64,000 nucleotides of DNA, from positions 434,001 to 498,000 of the forward strand of contig JACKLZ010000001.1 of NCBI GenBank assembly GCA_024235675.1, read 5' to 3'. Every line of letters begins with the position of its first letter. Positions within the stretch are counted from its first letter, which is position 1. Below are positions 18,039 through 28,207 of this stretch, piece after piece. The stretch comes from Zoogloeaceae bacterium (GTDB lineage Bacteria > Pseudomonadota > Gammaproteobacteria > Burkholderiales > Rhodocyclaceae). Made by a program: the position numbers and the translations under genes. The notes under the pieces were generated by a model, which was not told the DNA's origin, did no database searches, and saw nothing but the letters and a program-made list of their open reading frames with translations.

Positions 18039-19538
18039 TTACTCCGGACGCATCTGCGGGAACAGGATCACGTCGCGAATGGCCGGGCTGTCGGTCAGCA
18101 GCATGACGAGGCGATCGATGCCGATACCGCAGCCGCCGGTGGGCGGCAGGCCGAATTCGAGGGCGCGGATGTAGTCGGCGTCATAGAACATGGCTTCGTC
18201 GTCGCCAGCCTCTTTGGCTTCGGCCTGGGCGCGGAAGCGTGCGGCCTGATCTTCGGGGTCGTTCAGCTCGGAGAAGCCATTGGCAATTTCGCGACCGACG
18301 ATGAACAGCTCGAAGCGCTCGGTGACTTCCGGGTCGCTGTCAGAGGCACGCGCCAGCGGGCTGACTTCGACCGGGTAGTCGATGATATAGGTCGGCTCCC
18401 ACAGCTCGGCCTCGGCGCAGGCTTCGAACAGCTGCAGCTGCAGGCTGCCCAGGCCGCCCGGCTTGACGCTTTCGCCGAAGGCGTTGATCTTGGCCTTGAG
18501 CCACTCGGCGTCGGCCAGTTGCTCGACGGTAAAGCCCGGGTGGTATTTGCGGATGGCTTCGACGATGGTCAGGCGGTGGAAAGGCTTGGAGAGGTCGAGC
18601 TCGCGGCCCTGATACTGGAAGACTTCGGTGCCCAGGGCTTCGCGTGCGGCGTGACGAATGAGACCTTCGGTGAAGTTCATCAGGCTCTGGTAGTTCGCGT
18701 AGGCCTCGTAGAACTCCATCATGGTGAATTCGGGGTTGTGACGCGGGCTGAGGCCTTCGTTGCGGAAGTTGCGATTGACCTCGAACACCTTCTCGAAACC
18801 GCCGACCACCAGACGCTTGAGGTACAGCTCCGGCGCGATGCGCAGAAACAGCTCCATGTCGAGGGCGTTGTGGTGGGTGGTGAAGGGCTTGGCCGAGGCG
18901 CCGCCGGGGATGGGGTGCATCATCGGCGTTTCCACTTCGAGGAAGCCGTGATTCATCATGTAGTTGCGGATCGACTGCACCATGCGGCTGCGCGCCACGA
19001 AGGTGAAGCGCGACTGCTCGTTCATGATCAGGTCGAGATAGCGCTGGCGGTATTTGGTTTCCTGGTCGGTCAGGCCGTGGAATTTTTCGGGTAGCGGACG
19101 CAGGTTCTTCGACAGCAGGCGAATCTCGGTGCAATTGACTGTCAGCTCGCCGGTCTTGGTCTTGAACAGGGTGCCCACCGCGCCGACGATGTCGCCGATG
19201 TCCCAATGCTTGAAGTCGCCGTGCACGTCTTCGCCCACGCCCTGGTTGCTCACATACAGCTGGATACGGCCCGACAGATCTTGAATGGTGGCGAAGCTGG
19301 CTTTGCCCATGACGCGCTTGAGCATGACGCGGCCGGCCACACGCACTTCGACCGGGGTTGCTTCGAGTTCTTCACGGGTCTTTTCACCGTAAGCCTCATC
19401 GAGCTTGCCGGCGGTGTTTTCACGTGAGAAGTCGTTCGGGTAGGCGCGTCCGGATTCGCGCCACGTGCGCAGCTTTTCGCGGCGCTCGGCGATGAGGTGG
19501 TTTTCGTCGGCGGAAGGCGAGGCGTTCTGTTCTGACAT
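18039..19538 (-). CDS. lysS: Lysyl-tRNA synthetase (class II)
   Basis: 499 residues from the ATG at 19538 ([15 protein letters not shown]); an in-frame upstream extension is not typical of the family. Class II lysyl synthetase: an N-terminal OB-fold anticodon domain ([23 protein letters not shown]), motif 2 region ([26 protein letters not shown]) and motif 3 ([19 protein letters not shown]). It charges tRNA-Lys. It heads the run lysS-169 aa-mnmC and diverges from the diguanylate cyclase gene. Confidence 0.96.
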   Translation of the reverse strand: MSEQNASPSADENHLIAERREKLRTWRESGRAYPNDFSRENTAGKLDEAYGEKTREELEATPVEVRVAGRVMLKRVMGKASFATIQDLSGRIQLYVSNQGVGEDVHGDFKHWDIGDIVGAVGTLFKTKTGELTVNCTEIRLLSKNLRPLPEKFHGLTDQETKYRQRYLDLIMNEQSRFTFVARSRMVQSIRNYMMNHGFLEVETPMMHPIPGGASAKPFTTHHNALDMELFLRIAPELYLKRLVVGGFEKVFEVNRNFRNEGLSPRHNPEFTMMEFYEAYANYQSLMNFTEGLIRHAAREALGTEVFQYQGRELDLSKPFHRLTIVEAIRKYHPGFTVEQLADAEWLKAKINAFGESVKPGGLGSLQLQLFEACAEAELWEPTYIIDYPVEVSPLARASDSDPEVTERFELFIVGREIANGFSELNDPEDQAARFRAQAEAKEAGDDEAMFYDADYIRALEFGLPPTGGCGIGIDRLVMLLTDSPAIRDVILFPQMRPE

Positions 19539-19731
19539 GTGTGGCTCGTTTGAATGATGGCGAGTCCGGCGTCGCGTCATGGATGCACGCGGATGCCGAA
19601 AAACGGCAATTTTCTCATAACCGCCGCGAGAAGTCGCTTGCCAACGGGTTGTTGGTGTCTGACGCCTGCGCGTAAACCGCTTAATGATGTTGATTCGACG
19701 CCGTAATACCAAAGACCTGTGGAAAATAAGT

Positions 19732-20796
19732 ATGCGAACCCGGACCGGCGATTCCCTTCTGGCCTTGCTCAAGGCGGCGCAACACCTGACTTCACTGCAC
19801 GTGAGAGAAGCGCTGTTGCGTTCGTTCTGCGTCGGCGTCCAGCGTGCGCTGCATGCGGATCGTTGCGAACTGCTGATACTGGGGGTGGGCCTGGATCACC
19901 GGAGGCTCAAAAGCGTTGGCTGGTGTGACAGGGCTGCGGCGGGCGGAGATTGGGACGATACGGTCGACGGCATGCCTGGGGGAGCGCAAGACGGTTTTCT
20001 GGCCCGGGCGGTCGACAATGGCGTGAATGTGACCCGTGTCCACGATACGCATGGTTGGCGGATGGCGTTCCCGGTGATGCATGCCGGCCGCGTTCGATGG
20101 ATGCTCGACGTGTACGCCACGACGGCGATCGCCGCGGTGACCGTGGATGGTGTCCGTGCCTACGTCCATTGCTTCGAGCGGCTGATGGCGCACTGGGACT
20201 ACGCAAACCTCGATACCTTGACCGGCTTGCTCAATCGCAAGACCTTTGATGAACAGTTTGACCAGTTGATCGCGGTGGCCGAGCGGGCGCGGCGTCAGGA
20301 CGGGGAACGACGCGAAGCGACGGAGCTGCCGAGCCCGGCATGGCTGGGGATTGTCGACATCGACCATTTCAAGCACATCAATGACACCTGGGGTCACCTG
20401 TTCGGCGATGAAGTCCTTATTCGCCTCGCGGATTGCATGCGCAATGCGTTTCGCAGCTCCGACAAGCTCTTCCGTTTCGGTGGTGAAGAGTTTGTGGTGA
20501 TGTTGCGCAATGTGTCGGCGGAGACCGTGAAATGCATTTTCGAGCGTTTTCGGGTCGCGGTTGAAACGCATGATTTTCCGCAAGTCGGGACCGTCACCTG
20601 CTCGATCGGGTTTTCCCAGGTCGATGACCGGCTGCCGCCGGCTGAACTGCTCGGCCGTGCCGATTCCGCGCTCTACTACGGCAAAGAGCACGGCCGGAAC
20701 TGCGTCTGGGCCTATGAGGACCTGGTGGCGGCTGGCGAACTGGTCAGCACGGCGGCGACCAGCAGCGCACAGCAGGACGCCGACCAATACTTCTGA
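19732..20796 (+). CDS. Diguanylate cyclase with GAF-like N-terminal region
   Basis: 354 residues from the ATG at 19732, which has GGAA seven bases upstream; an ATG at 19684 would add 16 residues and cannot be excluded. The N-terminal 150 residues look like a GAF-type sensory domain ([20 protein letters not shown]). The C-terminal GGDEF domain carries [29 protein letters not shown] and the active-site motif GGEEF, preceded five residues earlier by RSSD, an RxxD inhibitory I-site. It should synthesise c-di-GMP with product inhibition. No membrane segment, so it is cytoplasmic. It is oriented opposite to both flanking operons. Confidence 0.9.
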   Translation: MRTRTGDSLLALLKAAQHLTSLHVREALLRSFCVGVQRALHADRCELLILGVGLDHRRLKSVGWCDRAAAGGDWDDTVDGMPGGAQDGFLARAVDNGVNVTRVHDTHGWRMAFPVMHAGRVRWMLDVYATTAIAAVTVDGVRAYVHCFERLMAHWDYANLDTLTGLLNRKTFDEQFDQLIAVAERARRQDGERREATELPSPAWLGIVDIDHFKHINDTWGHLFGDEVLIRLADCMRNAFRSSDKLFRFGGEEFVVMLRNVSAETVKCIFERFRVAVETHDFPQVGTVTCSIGFSQVDDRLPPAELLGRADSALYYGKEHGRNCVWAYEDLVAAGELVSTAATSSAQQDADQYF

Positions 20797-20814
20797 TTGC
20801 GTGTGCTCCGGCGG

Positions 20815-23607
20815 TCAGTCTCGCTGGCGCTGCAGCACCCCGATCGGGGGTGCCCATTCTTCTGACGGTGGCTTCTTGCGCGTGACCAGCGTGAGCTGTG
20901 CGGGCGCAAACACGTTGGCGTTGTGGGTGACCGGTGTGGTGATCAGGTATTGCGCGCGCGTCGCCCGCAGGAAGGCGCCGACCCGGTCGATGTTGGCCAC
21001 GTCCAGATGCGCGAAGGGCTCGTCGATGAACACGAAACCGCCGGGGCGGGTCTCGTCCATCAACAGCGCAATCAGCAAAATCAGTGATTTCATCACCTGC
21101 TGGCCGCCCGAGGCTTCGCCGTCGTTCAGGCCAACCGCGCCCTTGCGATCGAAGTCGAAGCGCACATCCAGCCCGGAGCGGTGCAGGGCGGTGTCGTCGT
21201 TGTCCAGGTGTGGCACCGGGCAGTCCACTTCGACATGTGCCAGTTCGCCCAGGGCTTTGAGGTTGCGGCTGTACTGGCGCACCGTCGCGCGCAGTTTGCC
21301 GATGTAGGCGCCGCGCGCTTCGTCGGTGTGGCGGCGAGCCGTAGCGCAGTAGCCCTGGCGGGTGGCGTAGTCACGCTCGCGGCGGCCGAGGTCGTCGAGC
21401 AGACGGTCGCGCAAGGTGAGCACGGCGGCGTCCTGTACCCAATCACCTTGTTCGAGGCGCAAGCGGAGCCGTTCGGATTCGGCACGTGCGCTGCGGGCAT
21501 CGCCGTAGCGTTCGATCAGCGCTTCAACACCTTCGCCGCGTCGCCAGGCGGCGGGCATGCCGCGACGCAGGCGGCGCAGGCGTTGTACGCGCTGGGCTTG
21601 CGACTGCCGGCGGGGCCGGTCTTCGCTGTCGAGCAGGCCGAGGCGTTGCTCGTGCGTGGCCAGTTCCCGGCGGCGGCGGTCGAGTTCGATCTGGATGCCG
21701 TTGAGCCGTTCGCCGATGCCGTCCAGCGTGGCCTGCAACTCGGTGCGTTCGGCGATGGCGTCGGTCAGCGCTTTTTTCGCCACCGGCAGATCGGCCTCGG
21801 CCTCGGCAAAAGCCTGGGCACGGGCGGCCAGTTGCGGTGCGGCGCTGAGGCCGAGCAGTTGGCTGCGCAAGGTGTTGAGGCGGTCGCGCAGCACGTCCAT
21901 TTGCGGGCGCAGCGGGCTGAGCGCCTTGTCGAGCTCACGCACATCGGCGGAGAGCACATCGATGCGCGCCTGACGTGCCAGTTCGCCGAAGTGGAACTCG
22001 CGCGGGCGGCCCAGATGGCGGGCGCCGCGGCGTTCGCGGTGGTAGGCGTCGCGGGTGATCCATTCGGTGTCACGCGACAAGGCGCTGCCGGCGGCGGCGT
22101 CTTCGACGCGGGTGATGCGGTTCAGCAAGTCGGCCAGCCAGCGCGGCACCGGGCCGGCAAAGCGGACGACTTCGGCCAGCGTATCGCGCTGGGCCGGCGG
22201 GGCGTTTTCGCAGTCGGCGACGACGAAATGGCGGAAGCGTTCGCGCTCGCCCAGCGCCCAGGCCTGGTGGCGATCGGCGGCGCGCTCGAGCAGCAACACG
22301 TGGCGATAGGGGCGCAGCACGGCTTCGATCGCGCCTTGCCAGGCGGCATCGGTGATTTCAATGGATTCGCTGAGCGCGCTGTGTGCGATGCCGGCCTCGG
22401 TGAGCACGGCGCGGAAGGCGCGCACTTCGGGGTCGGAGGGCGGGCTGCTGCGTTCGTGGGCATGGGCGAGCGCGTCTTTGGCGGTCTCGAAGCGGGCGAC
22501 CAGTTCGCGCTCTTGCGCGCGCAGGGCGGTCAGCTCGGCTTCGACCGACTCGTGCTCGGCCTCGATGGCGACGGCGTCCTGGCCTTCTTCGCGGGCCAGC
22601 AGTTCGCGCAGCGCGTTGCGCTCGGCCAGCACGCGTTCGAGATCGCGCACGCGGTCGTGGGCGCTCAGATGGCGTTGCTCGGTGGCCAGGAATTCGCTGC
22701 GGGCCTTGGCGCGGGCGGTTTCTTCACTTTTGCGTTCGGCGTCGACCTGTGCGATGCGTTGGCGGGCGGCCAGCAGACCGGATTGACGTTCGCGGCGTTC
22801 GCCATCCTGGGCGCGCAACTGGCTGCGTTCGGCACGGATGTCGCGGCGCAGTTCAAAGGCTTCGAGGCGCGGAATGATTTCGGCGTCGAGTGCCGAGCGC
22901 TCGTCGGTAATCTGCTTCCATTCCAGATAGCGATCGGCTTCGAGGCGCTTGGCCTCGGCTTGCGCGCGCAGGCGGTCGAGGTCGATGGACAGGCTGTCGA
23001 GCTCGCGCTCGGCGTTTTGCTGCTCTTCGCGCGCGACGTCGTAGTTGTCCAGCACTTCCTTGTCGCCGAAGACGTCGAACACCAGTTCGAGCAGCGCCTT
23101 TGGGGCGTATTCGCACAGCTTGTCGGTGTCGCCTTGCTCCAGCGCCAGCACCTTGGCGATGGCCGGGGTCAGGCCACCGGCGGCGAGGCGGCTTTGATAG
23201 TCGCGCAGGCCGATCCAGTCGTTGCTGGTGTCGAGCGCTTCGATGTCGACATCGTCATCAACAATGGTGTAGTCGCGCGTCCATTCGCCTCCGGCGCGGC
23301 GGATGCGGCAGGCGAGGGTGACGGTGTCGGCCAGGCACGGAAAAAACGGCCGGCGGCCGGTGGCGCCGGGCAGGTTGGCGACGGTGGCGCGAATCCACGC
23401 ATGGCTGCGGTTGGCGCGGCGCACATAGCGGCGGAAGTCGCGCTTGCCCGAGCAGCGCAGCGCAAACAGCGTGCGCAGTGCGTCGAGCAGGGTGGTCTTG
23501 CCCGAGCCGTTGGGGCCGACGATGGTGATGATCTGGGCGTCCAGCGGCAGCGTGAAGCGGCGCCAGAAGTCCCAGTGGACCAGTTCGATCTGTTTGATAT
23601 GAAACAT
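20815..23607 (-). CDS. SMC-like ATPase of a condensin (MksB-like) complex
   Basis: 930 residues. Residues 1-60 form an SMC/RecF-type head with Walker A GPNGSGKTT. Long charged coiled-coil arms follow (AEAKRLEADRYLEWKQITDERS and later ERTELQATLDGIGERLN). The C-terminal head has a signature-like GEASGGQQ at about 830 and Walker B FVFIDEPFAHLD near 858-869. Length and head layout fit the short-armed MksB/JetC-like condensins rather than canonical SMC (about 1150). It is the last gene of a prfB-(kleisin-like)-(KITE-like)-(exported peptide)-SMC run, starting 14 bases after the peptide gene. No toprim nuclease (MksG/JetD) lies beside it, favouring chromosome organisation over Wadjet plasmid defence. 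A Rad50-like repair role is the main alternative. Confidence 0.65.
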   Translation of the reverse strand: MFHIKQIELVHWDFWRRFTLPLDAQIITIVGPNGSGKTTLLDALRTLFALRCSGKRDFRRYVRRANRSHAWIRATVANLPGATGRRPFFPCLADTVTLACRIRRAGGEWTRDYTIVDDDVDIEALDTSNDWIGLRDYQSRLAAGGLTPAIAKVLALEQGDTDKLCEYAPKALLELVFDVFGDKEVLDNYDVAREEQQNAERELDSLSIDLDRLRAQAEAKRLEADRYLEWKQITDERSALDAEIIPRLEAFELRRDIRAERSQLRAQDGERRERQSGLLAARQRIAQVDAERKSEETARAKARSEFLATEQRHLSAHDRVRDLERVLAERNALRELLAREEGQDAVAIEAEHESVEAELTALRAQERELVARFETAKDALAHAHERSSPPSDPEVRAFRAVLTEAGIAHSALSESIEITDAAWQGAIEAVLRPYRHVLLLERAADRHQAWALGERERFRHFVVADCENAPPAQRDTLAEVVRFAGPVPRWLADLLNRITRVEDAAAGSALSRDTEWITRDAYHRERRGARHLGRPREFHFGELARQARIDVLSADVRELDKALSPLRPQMDVLRDRLNTLRSQLLGLSAAPQLAARAQAFAEAEADLPVAKKALTDAIAERTELQATLDGIGERLNGIQIELDRRRRELATHEQRLGLLDSEDRPRRQSQAQRVQRLRRLRRGMPAAWRRGEGVEALIERYGDARSARAESERLRLRLEQGDWVQDAAVLTLRDRLLDDLGRRERDYATRQGYCATARRHTDEARGAYIGKLRATVRQYSRNLKALGELAHVEVDCPVPHLDNDDTALHRSGLDVRFDFDRKGAVGLNDGEASGGQQVMKSLILLIALLMDETRPGGFVFIDEPFAHLDVANIDRVGAFLRATRAQYLITTPVTHNANVFAPAQLTLVTRKKPPSEEWAPPIGVLQRQRD

Positions 23608-23621
23608 CGTTCTACGTCAGC

Positions 23622-23906
23622 TCAGCGCAGGCTGCGGTTGCAACCGCCGTCCTGCACACGTTGTTGGTAGCGTTGCTTGCTCTCGCGGAGGCGTTGAGCC
23701 CGACTGCGGTCGGCTTCGCGGGCAATGCGTGCGTCCAGCTTGGCGATGGCGCTTTGGTAGCGCGCGCAGTTGCGGTCGGGCTGCGTCTGCGCTGGCCGGT
23801 CGTTGCTGGCGTCGTTGCCGCCGGCGCGGGCACTGCTCAGGGCCAAGGCGGGCGCTGCGCTGAGCGCAACGATCAGCGCGAGAGAAAGTTGAAAAAAACG
23901 GGTCAT
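23622..23906 (-). CDS. Small exported protein embedded in the condensin-like operon
   Basis: 94 residues. The signal peptide is FFQLSLALIVALSAAPALA, with probable cleavage at ALA, leaving about 70 residues rich in Arg, Gln and Ala (SAIAKLDARIAREADRSRAQRLR) with two cysteines (NCARY and GGCNRS), probably a helical hairpin with a disulfide. Its ATG overlaps the TGA of the KITE-like gene, so its translation is coupled. An envelope protein inside a cytoplasmic SMC operon is unexpected; it may simply be co-transcribed. Family not recognised. Confidence 0.7.
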   Translation of the reverse strand: MTRFFQLSLALIVALSAAPALALSSARAGGNDASNDRPAQTQPDRNCARYQSAIAKLDARIAREADRSRAQRLRESKQRYQQRVQDGGCNRSLR

Positions 23907-24634
23907 CAGAATATCTCGGAACCGGGTTCGGGCATGTCGCCGTCAAATTCGTCTTCATCGTCGGCGCCGGCGAGCGCAAAGGCGTCGGCGGCGGGCGGCG
24001 GGTGGCCGGCGTCGGAGAGCACGCCGGCGAGCGTGCCGTGGATGATGCGGTCGGCCATCAGGCGGTAATCGAGCGCGACGTCGAGCAGCGGGCCTTCAAG
24101 CAGCATGCCGCTGCGGCGCTCGATGAAACCGAGGCGCGCGAGCCGGCCGAGCATGAAGTTGCGCACCTTGGTTTTGCCGCCCAGGCGCGGACCGAAGTCG
24201 GCGATCAGCGAGGCTTCGGACACGCCGGCCGAGACCTCGGCGCCGTGGGCGACGGGCTGTTCGGCGGCAAAGAGCTCTTCCTGGCCTTCGTTGGCGAGGT
24301 TCTGGCGGGTCACCTGGCGCTCGCGTTTGGGCAGGATGATCAGCGCCCACAACACCACCAGCAGGGCGATTTCGTCGCGGGTGAGTCCCATGTTGCTGGC
24401 CTGGTACTCGCGGCCGCTGCCGAAGGTGGGTTCGAGCGCGTCGGGGGTGAGGCCGACGGCCACATGGGCGGCGTAGGGGTTGTCGAGCAGGCGCAGGCCG
24501 ACGCTGGCCAGGCGCTGGTCGATCTCGTGGCGGAAAGTCTCGTCGATGAGCGCGCGGCGCACCATCGGGTCTTTGCGTGGCAGCCAGCGCTGGGCGATGA
24601 GGCGCGCGGTGAGGGCGCGGATGTCGTGTTCCAT
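23906..24634 (-). CDS. KITE-like (MksE-like) subunit of a condensin complex
   Basis: 242 residues, cytoplasmic. Two helix-rich winged-helix-like regions can be inferred: NMGLTRDEIALLVVLWALIIL in the centre, and KTKVRNFMLGRLARLGFIERR towards the C terminus. The tail is acidic (DDEDEFDGDMPEPG). Size, central hydrophobic helix and position between the kleisin-like and SMC-like genes match MksE/JetB KITE proteins that bridge the kleisin. It starts 7 bases after the upstream stop. The assignment rests on organisation rather than a diagnostic motif. Confidence 0.55.
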   Translation of the reverse strand: MEHDIRALTARLIAQRWLPRKDPMVRRALIDETFRHEIDQRLASVGLRLLDNPYAAHVAVGLTPDALEPTFGSGREYQASNMGLTRDEIALLVVLWALIILPKRERQVTRQNLANEGQEELFAAEQPVAHGAEVSAGVSEASLIADFGPRLGGKTKVRNFMLGRLARLGFIERRSGMLLEGPLLDVALDYRLMADRIIHGTLAGVLSDAGHPPPAADAFALAGADDEDEFDGDMPEPGSEIF

Positions 24635-24641
24635 GGGCGCG

Positions 24642-25919
24642 TCAGTCCGTGGTGTGGGCGTTCAGGCGGCGGATGCTGCCGGCACTGATGCGGGCGATTT
24701 CGTCGTGACCGACGTCGACCAGTGTGGTGTCAAAGTCCACCTTGAGCGGCAGGCGCATGAAGGCGCCAATGGGGCCGTCGGCAGGGGCGCTGTCCTGGCT
24801 GTCGGCGAGTAGCGCGAGCAGCGACAGACGATAGGCGGCATGGCCGAAGCCACCGCCGGCAACCATGTCGTGCAAGGTGGCGGACTCGGTGTCGATGGCG
24901 TCGAGCCGGTCGGCAAAATGGGTGAGCAGGCGCAGGTCTTCTTCTTCGGGCGCGAGCGCGGTGGGGGTGTCGTCGGCCGCTGGCAGGGTGGTGTCGTCGG
25001 CCTCGCCGCGCAGCAGATCGCACAGGGCGGTTTCGGCGCGGTCGAGCAATTCGTGGCCGCCGGCGAGCAGCGGGATGTGCGGGGTGTCGGTGATGGCGTC
25101 AAAGGCCATCGCGGCGAGTGCGTCCATGCTTTGCTGGCCGAGCCAGGCGGTGACGTCGCTGGACGAGATGCCCGAGCTGCCGAGCGTGACGCGCTGGGTC
25201 TCGATTTTGTTGAGCGCGCGCTGAAAGGCCGCGTCGACGCGGGCCAGCCGCGATTGCGCCAGACCGATGCGCTGGGCGATACGGGCGACATCGAAGGGCG
25301 CGTCGGCGTCCGAGAGGAGTGAGCGCAGGATGTCGGTACCGCGGTCCAGCCATTTGCCGTTGGCCGACAGCCGGCGGCGCGATTCGACGATGCGAAACTC
25401 CGAACCCGAGGCGATGGCCTCTTCAAAATGCAGGGTGAGGTCGTTGAGCTTGGAGAGCAGATGCCCAAGTGCCTCGGCGTTGACGCTGTCGGTGGCTTGC
25501 AGGCCGGCGAGCTGGGCGGTGAGGAAGCCGAGTTCAGCGTCTTCTGACTCGCCAAAACGCAGCAGCATGCCCAGCGCAGCGACGGCGTTGCGGCCGGCGT
25601 CCGACAGGTGATAGAGCCCGTCGTCGGCGTAGCTGATCAGACCGGATTCGCGCAGGCGCTTGAGCGTGGTTTCGAGCTTGACCGGGTCGAGGTAGGCGAA
25701 GCGGCGGCGCAGCGCGTCGGGTGACCAGCGCGGGTGGTCAACATCGTGGCCGACTTCGCGCAAAACCAGCAGGCGCAACAAGACCTCCGCTTCGCTGCCG
25801 CGAAACAGGGAGATGAAGGTGTCGATGACCGGCTGCGCCGCAGCGAGTGCCGAGAGTTCTGGCACATCGTCCACGGCGTAGCCGGGCGCGAGATAGTCCG
25901 CGAGATCCTGATCTGTCAT
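24642..25919 (-). CDS. Kleisin-like (MksF-like) subunit of a condensin complex
   Basis: 425 residues, cytoplasmic and helical. An N-terminal winged-helix region (VLLRLLVLREVGHDVDHPRWSPD; LKRLRESGLISYADDGLYHLS) precedes a central helical region (ESRRRLSANGKWLDRGTDILRSLL). A linker rich in Asp, Thr and Ala follows, then a C-terminal domain. N-terminal wHTH plus helical core plus distal C-terminal domain is the layout of MksF/JetA kleisins. It begins 30 bases after prfB, so it probably shares the prfB transcript. Alternative: a DNA-binding partner of a repair ATPase. Confidence 0.55.
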   Translation of the reverse strand: MTDQDLADYLAPGYAVDDVPELSALAAAQPVIDTFISLFRGSEAEVLLRLLVLREVGHDVDHPRWSPDALRRRFAYLDPVKLETTLKRLRESGLISYADDGLYHLSDAGRNAVAALGMLLRFGESEDAELGFLTAQLAGLQATDSVNAEALGHLLSKLNDLTLHFEEAIASGSEFRIVESRRRLSANGKWLDRGTDILRSLLSDADAPFDVARIAQRIGLAQSRLARVDAAFQRALNKIETQRVTLGSSGISSSDVTAWLGQQSMDALAAMAFDAITDTPHIPLLAGGHELLDRAETALCDLLRGEADDTTLPAADDTPTALAPEEEDLRLLTHFADRLDAIDTESATLHDMVAGGGFGHAAYRLSLLALLADSQDSAPADGPIGAFMRLPLKVDFDTTLVDVGHDEIARISAGSIRRLNAHTTD

Positions 25920-25949
25920 GCCGGTCGTGCGCTCAGTGCATGCAACGCG

Positions 25950-27054
25950 TCAGACGGCTTGCTTGAGGCTGGCCTCAATGAAGTTGTCCAGATCGCCATC
26001 GAGCACGGCCTGGGTGTTGCCAACTTCATAGTTGGTGCGCAGGTCCTTGATGCGCGACTGGTCGAGCACGTAGGAGCGGATCTGGTGGCCCCAGCCGATG
26101 TCGCTCTTGGCGTCTTCGAGTGCCTGCGCCTCGCTCTGGCGCTTGCGCAACTCAAGCTCATAGAGCTTGGCCTTGAGCATCTTCCAGGCTTCGTCCTTGT
26201 TGCGGTGCTGAGAACGGTCGTTCTGACACTGCACGACGATGCCGGTCGGGTTGTGCGTCAGACGCACGGCCGAGTCGGTCTTGTTGATGTGCTGACCGCC
26301 CGCACCCGAGGCGCGGTAAGTGTCGGTGCGCACATCGGCCGGGTTGATGTCGATCTCGATGGAGTCGTCGATTTCCGGGTAGATCGACACCGAGCAAAAG
26401 CTGGTGTGGCGGCGCGCGTTGGAGTCGAAGGGCGACTTGCGCACCAGACGGTGAATGCCGTTTTCGGTGCGCAAAAAGCCGAAGGCGTATTCGCCCGTGA
26501 CCTTGATCGTGGCGCTCTTGATGCCGGCGACTTCGCCATCGGACTCTTCGAGGAGCTCGGTGGTGAAGCCTTTGCGTTCGCAGTAGCGCAGGTACATGCG
26601 TTCGAGCATGCCGGCCCAGTCCTGGGCTTCGGTGCCGCCGGCGCCGGCCTGAATGTCGATGAAGCAGGCGTTCTCGTCCATGGGGCCGGAGAACATGCGG
26701 CGGAATTCGAGCCCGCCCACGACTTCTTCGAGCGCCTTGGCATCGGTCTCGATCGCTTCGAGCGTGTCGTCGTCGCCTTCGGCCTCGGCCATCTCGAACA
26801 GATCGAGCAGGTCGCCCGACTGCTGGGCGACGTGTTGCAGCGTCACTACAACGCCTTCGAGCAGCTTCTTTTCCTTGCCCAGCGCCTGACCGCGCGCGGC
26901 GTCGTTCCAGACGGCGGGGTCTTCGAGGGCGATGTTAACTTCTTCTAGTTTTGAGGCTTTTTCATCGTAGTCAAAGATACCTCCGAAGTTCTTCCCCGCG
27001 GCGCTTCAAGTCCGCAAGGGCTTCGGCGATGTCGTTGATGCGTTCTGCGTCCAT
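25950..27054 (-). CDS. prfB: Peptide chain release factor 2, with programmed +1 frameshift
   Basis: About 367 residues after a +1 frameshift. Translation starts at the ATG at 27054 ([17 protein letters not shown]). At the internal site CTT-TGA-C (26976-26970), the UGA is bypassed by slippage and the frame continues as [12 protein letters not shown] Shine-Dalgarno-like GGAGG (26984-26980) lies three bases before the CTT. RF2 hallmarks are present: SPF tripeptide in RKSPFDS and GGQ in [19 protein letters not shown]. It terminates translation at UGA and UAA; low RF2 increases frameshifting, giving autoregulation. It heads the condensin-like operon. Confidence 0.97.
26970..26984 (-). promoter_or_regulatory. 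RF2 programmed frameshift site
   Basis: In mRNA sense: GGAGG, TAT, CTT, TGA, C. The SD-like element three bases before the slippery CTT and the weak UGA-C stop are the conserved prfB recoding signal. Only recoding joins the 26-residue leader to the main frame. Confidence 0.95.
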
Positions 27055-27121
27055 GGTCGGGGGCTCCGGATGATCAATGCAAACCGCGCATTATACAGCC
27101 AGCACCGGCGTGCACGGCAGA

Positions 27122-28207
27122 TCAGCGGACAGCAACGCCCTTGACGAGTGCCCACACGGCCATGCCGGGCTTCAATGCGAGGCGGCGGCGCGAATGCTGG
27201 GTGATGCGTGCCAGCAGCACGGCTTCGCCGACCTGCAAGCGAACCAGACAGTGCGCGGGATTGGGGTCGTCGGCGAGATCGACGATGATGGCCTGCAGAT
27301 GATTGATCACGCTGCTGTCGGCCGGTTCGCTGAGCGCAATGGCGACATCACGCGCTGCGATGCGCAGGCGCACTGCGGAATCCACCGATCGGTCGAGCGT
27401 GCTGAGCAGCAACTGACCGCCGTCGAAGGCGAGGCGGCTGAGGTGTTCGTCGGGGTGGTGTGCGACGACGCGGGCCTGGAGCACCGCGCCCGCATGTGCG
27501 CCATGGGCCAGGGGGAGGTCGCAGCGGGTGAGTATCTCGTTGGTCGGCCCGGCGGCCAGGACGCGGCCCGCCGACAACAGCACAAGATGGTCAGCCAGAC
27601 GGGCGATCTCTTCGATCGAATGGCTGACATAGATGATGGGAATGCCCAGTCGCCCGGGCAGTTGCTCCAGTGTGTCAAGAATGGCGTCGCGGCCATCGGC
27701 GTCGACGGCCGACAGCGGCTCGTCCATCAGCAGCAGTCGGGGCTGGGCCAACAGGGCGCGGGCGATGGCGACGCGCTGTCGCTCGCCGCCGGAGAGTCGC
27801 TCAGGGCGTCGGTCGAGCAGATGGCCGACGCCCAGCCACGCCACCGCGTCATCAAACCGGATTGTGTGGTCGGTGCTGCGGGCGCGCTTCAGTCCGAAGG
27901 CGAGATTGTCGCGAACCGTCAGATGGGTGAACAGACTCGCTTCCTGGAAGACATAAGCGAGTTCGCGCCGGTGGGTTGGCAGGCGGCGTGTGGTGTGGGT
28001 GTCTTGCCATGTGGTGTCGCCGAGTCGGATCTGTCCCCGCCCGCCGGATTCCAGGCCGGCGATCATGCGCAGGAGCGTGGTCTTGCCGGCGCCGGACGGG
28101 CCGAACAGCGCGGTGACGCCGCGCGGCGGGAGTGTTGCCGCGGCCTGAATACTGAGCTGAGGCAGGTCGAGCGCGAGATCGAAGTGCAGGGCGCTGTCGT
28201 GGCTCAT
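27122..28207 (-). CDS. modC: Molybdate ABC transporter ATP-binding protein
   Basis: 361 residues. ABC ATPase with Walker [11 protein letters not shown]-loop VFQEASLF, signature LSGGERQR, Walker [13 protein letters not shown] and switch His (YVSHSIEE). The C-terminal Mop/TOBE domain ([14 protein letters not shown] and [13 protein letters not shown]) identifies ModC rather than a generic importer ATPase. It energises molybdate uptake with ModB and ModA. Its start overlaps the modB stop by 4 bases. Confidence 0.95.
   Translation of the reverse strand: MSHDSALHFDLALDLPQLSIQAAATLPPRGVTALFGPSGAGKTTLLRMIAGLESGGRGQIRLGDTTWQDTHTTRRLPTHRRELAYVFQEASLFTHLTVRDNLAFGLKRARSTDHTIRFDDAVAWLGVGHLLDRRPERLSGGERQRVAIARALLAQPRLLLMDEPLSAVDADGRDAILDTLEQLPGRLGIPIIYVSHSIEEIARLADHLVLLSAGRVLAAGPTNEILTRCDLPLAHGAHAGAVLQARVVAHHPDEHLSRLAFDGGQLLLSTLDRSVDSAVRLRIAARDVAIALSEPADSSVINHLQAIIVDLADDPNPAHCLVRLQVGEAVLLARITQHSRRRLALKPGMAVWALVKGVAVR

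Noticed and set aside
18039..19772. Longer lysS reading frame starting at 19772
   Set aside because: The upstream 78 codons are arginine-rich and unlike lysyl-tRNA synthetases; MSEQNASPS at 19538 is the natural start.
21181..23670. 829-codon open frame on the plus strand
   Set aside because: Exactly antisense to the SMC-like gene; its glycine/alanine/valine-rich composition is the GC-bias mirror of coiled-coil codons and it has no domain signal.
20815..25919. Wadjet (JetABCD) plasmid-defence system
   Set aside because: Three core-like subunits are present but no JetD/MksG toprim nuclease gene lies within or beside the operon; the flanks are housekeeping genes.
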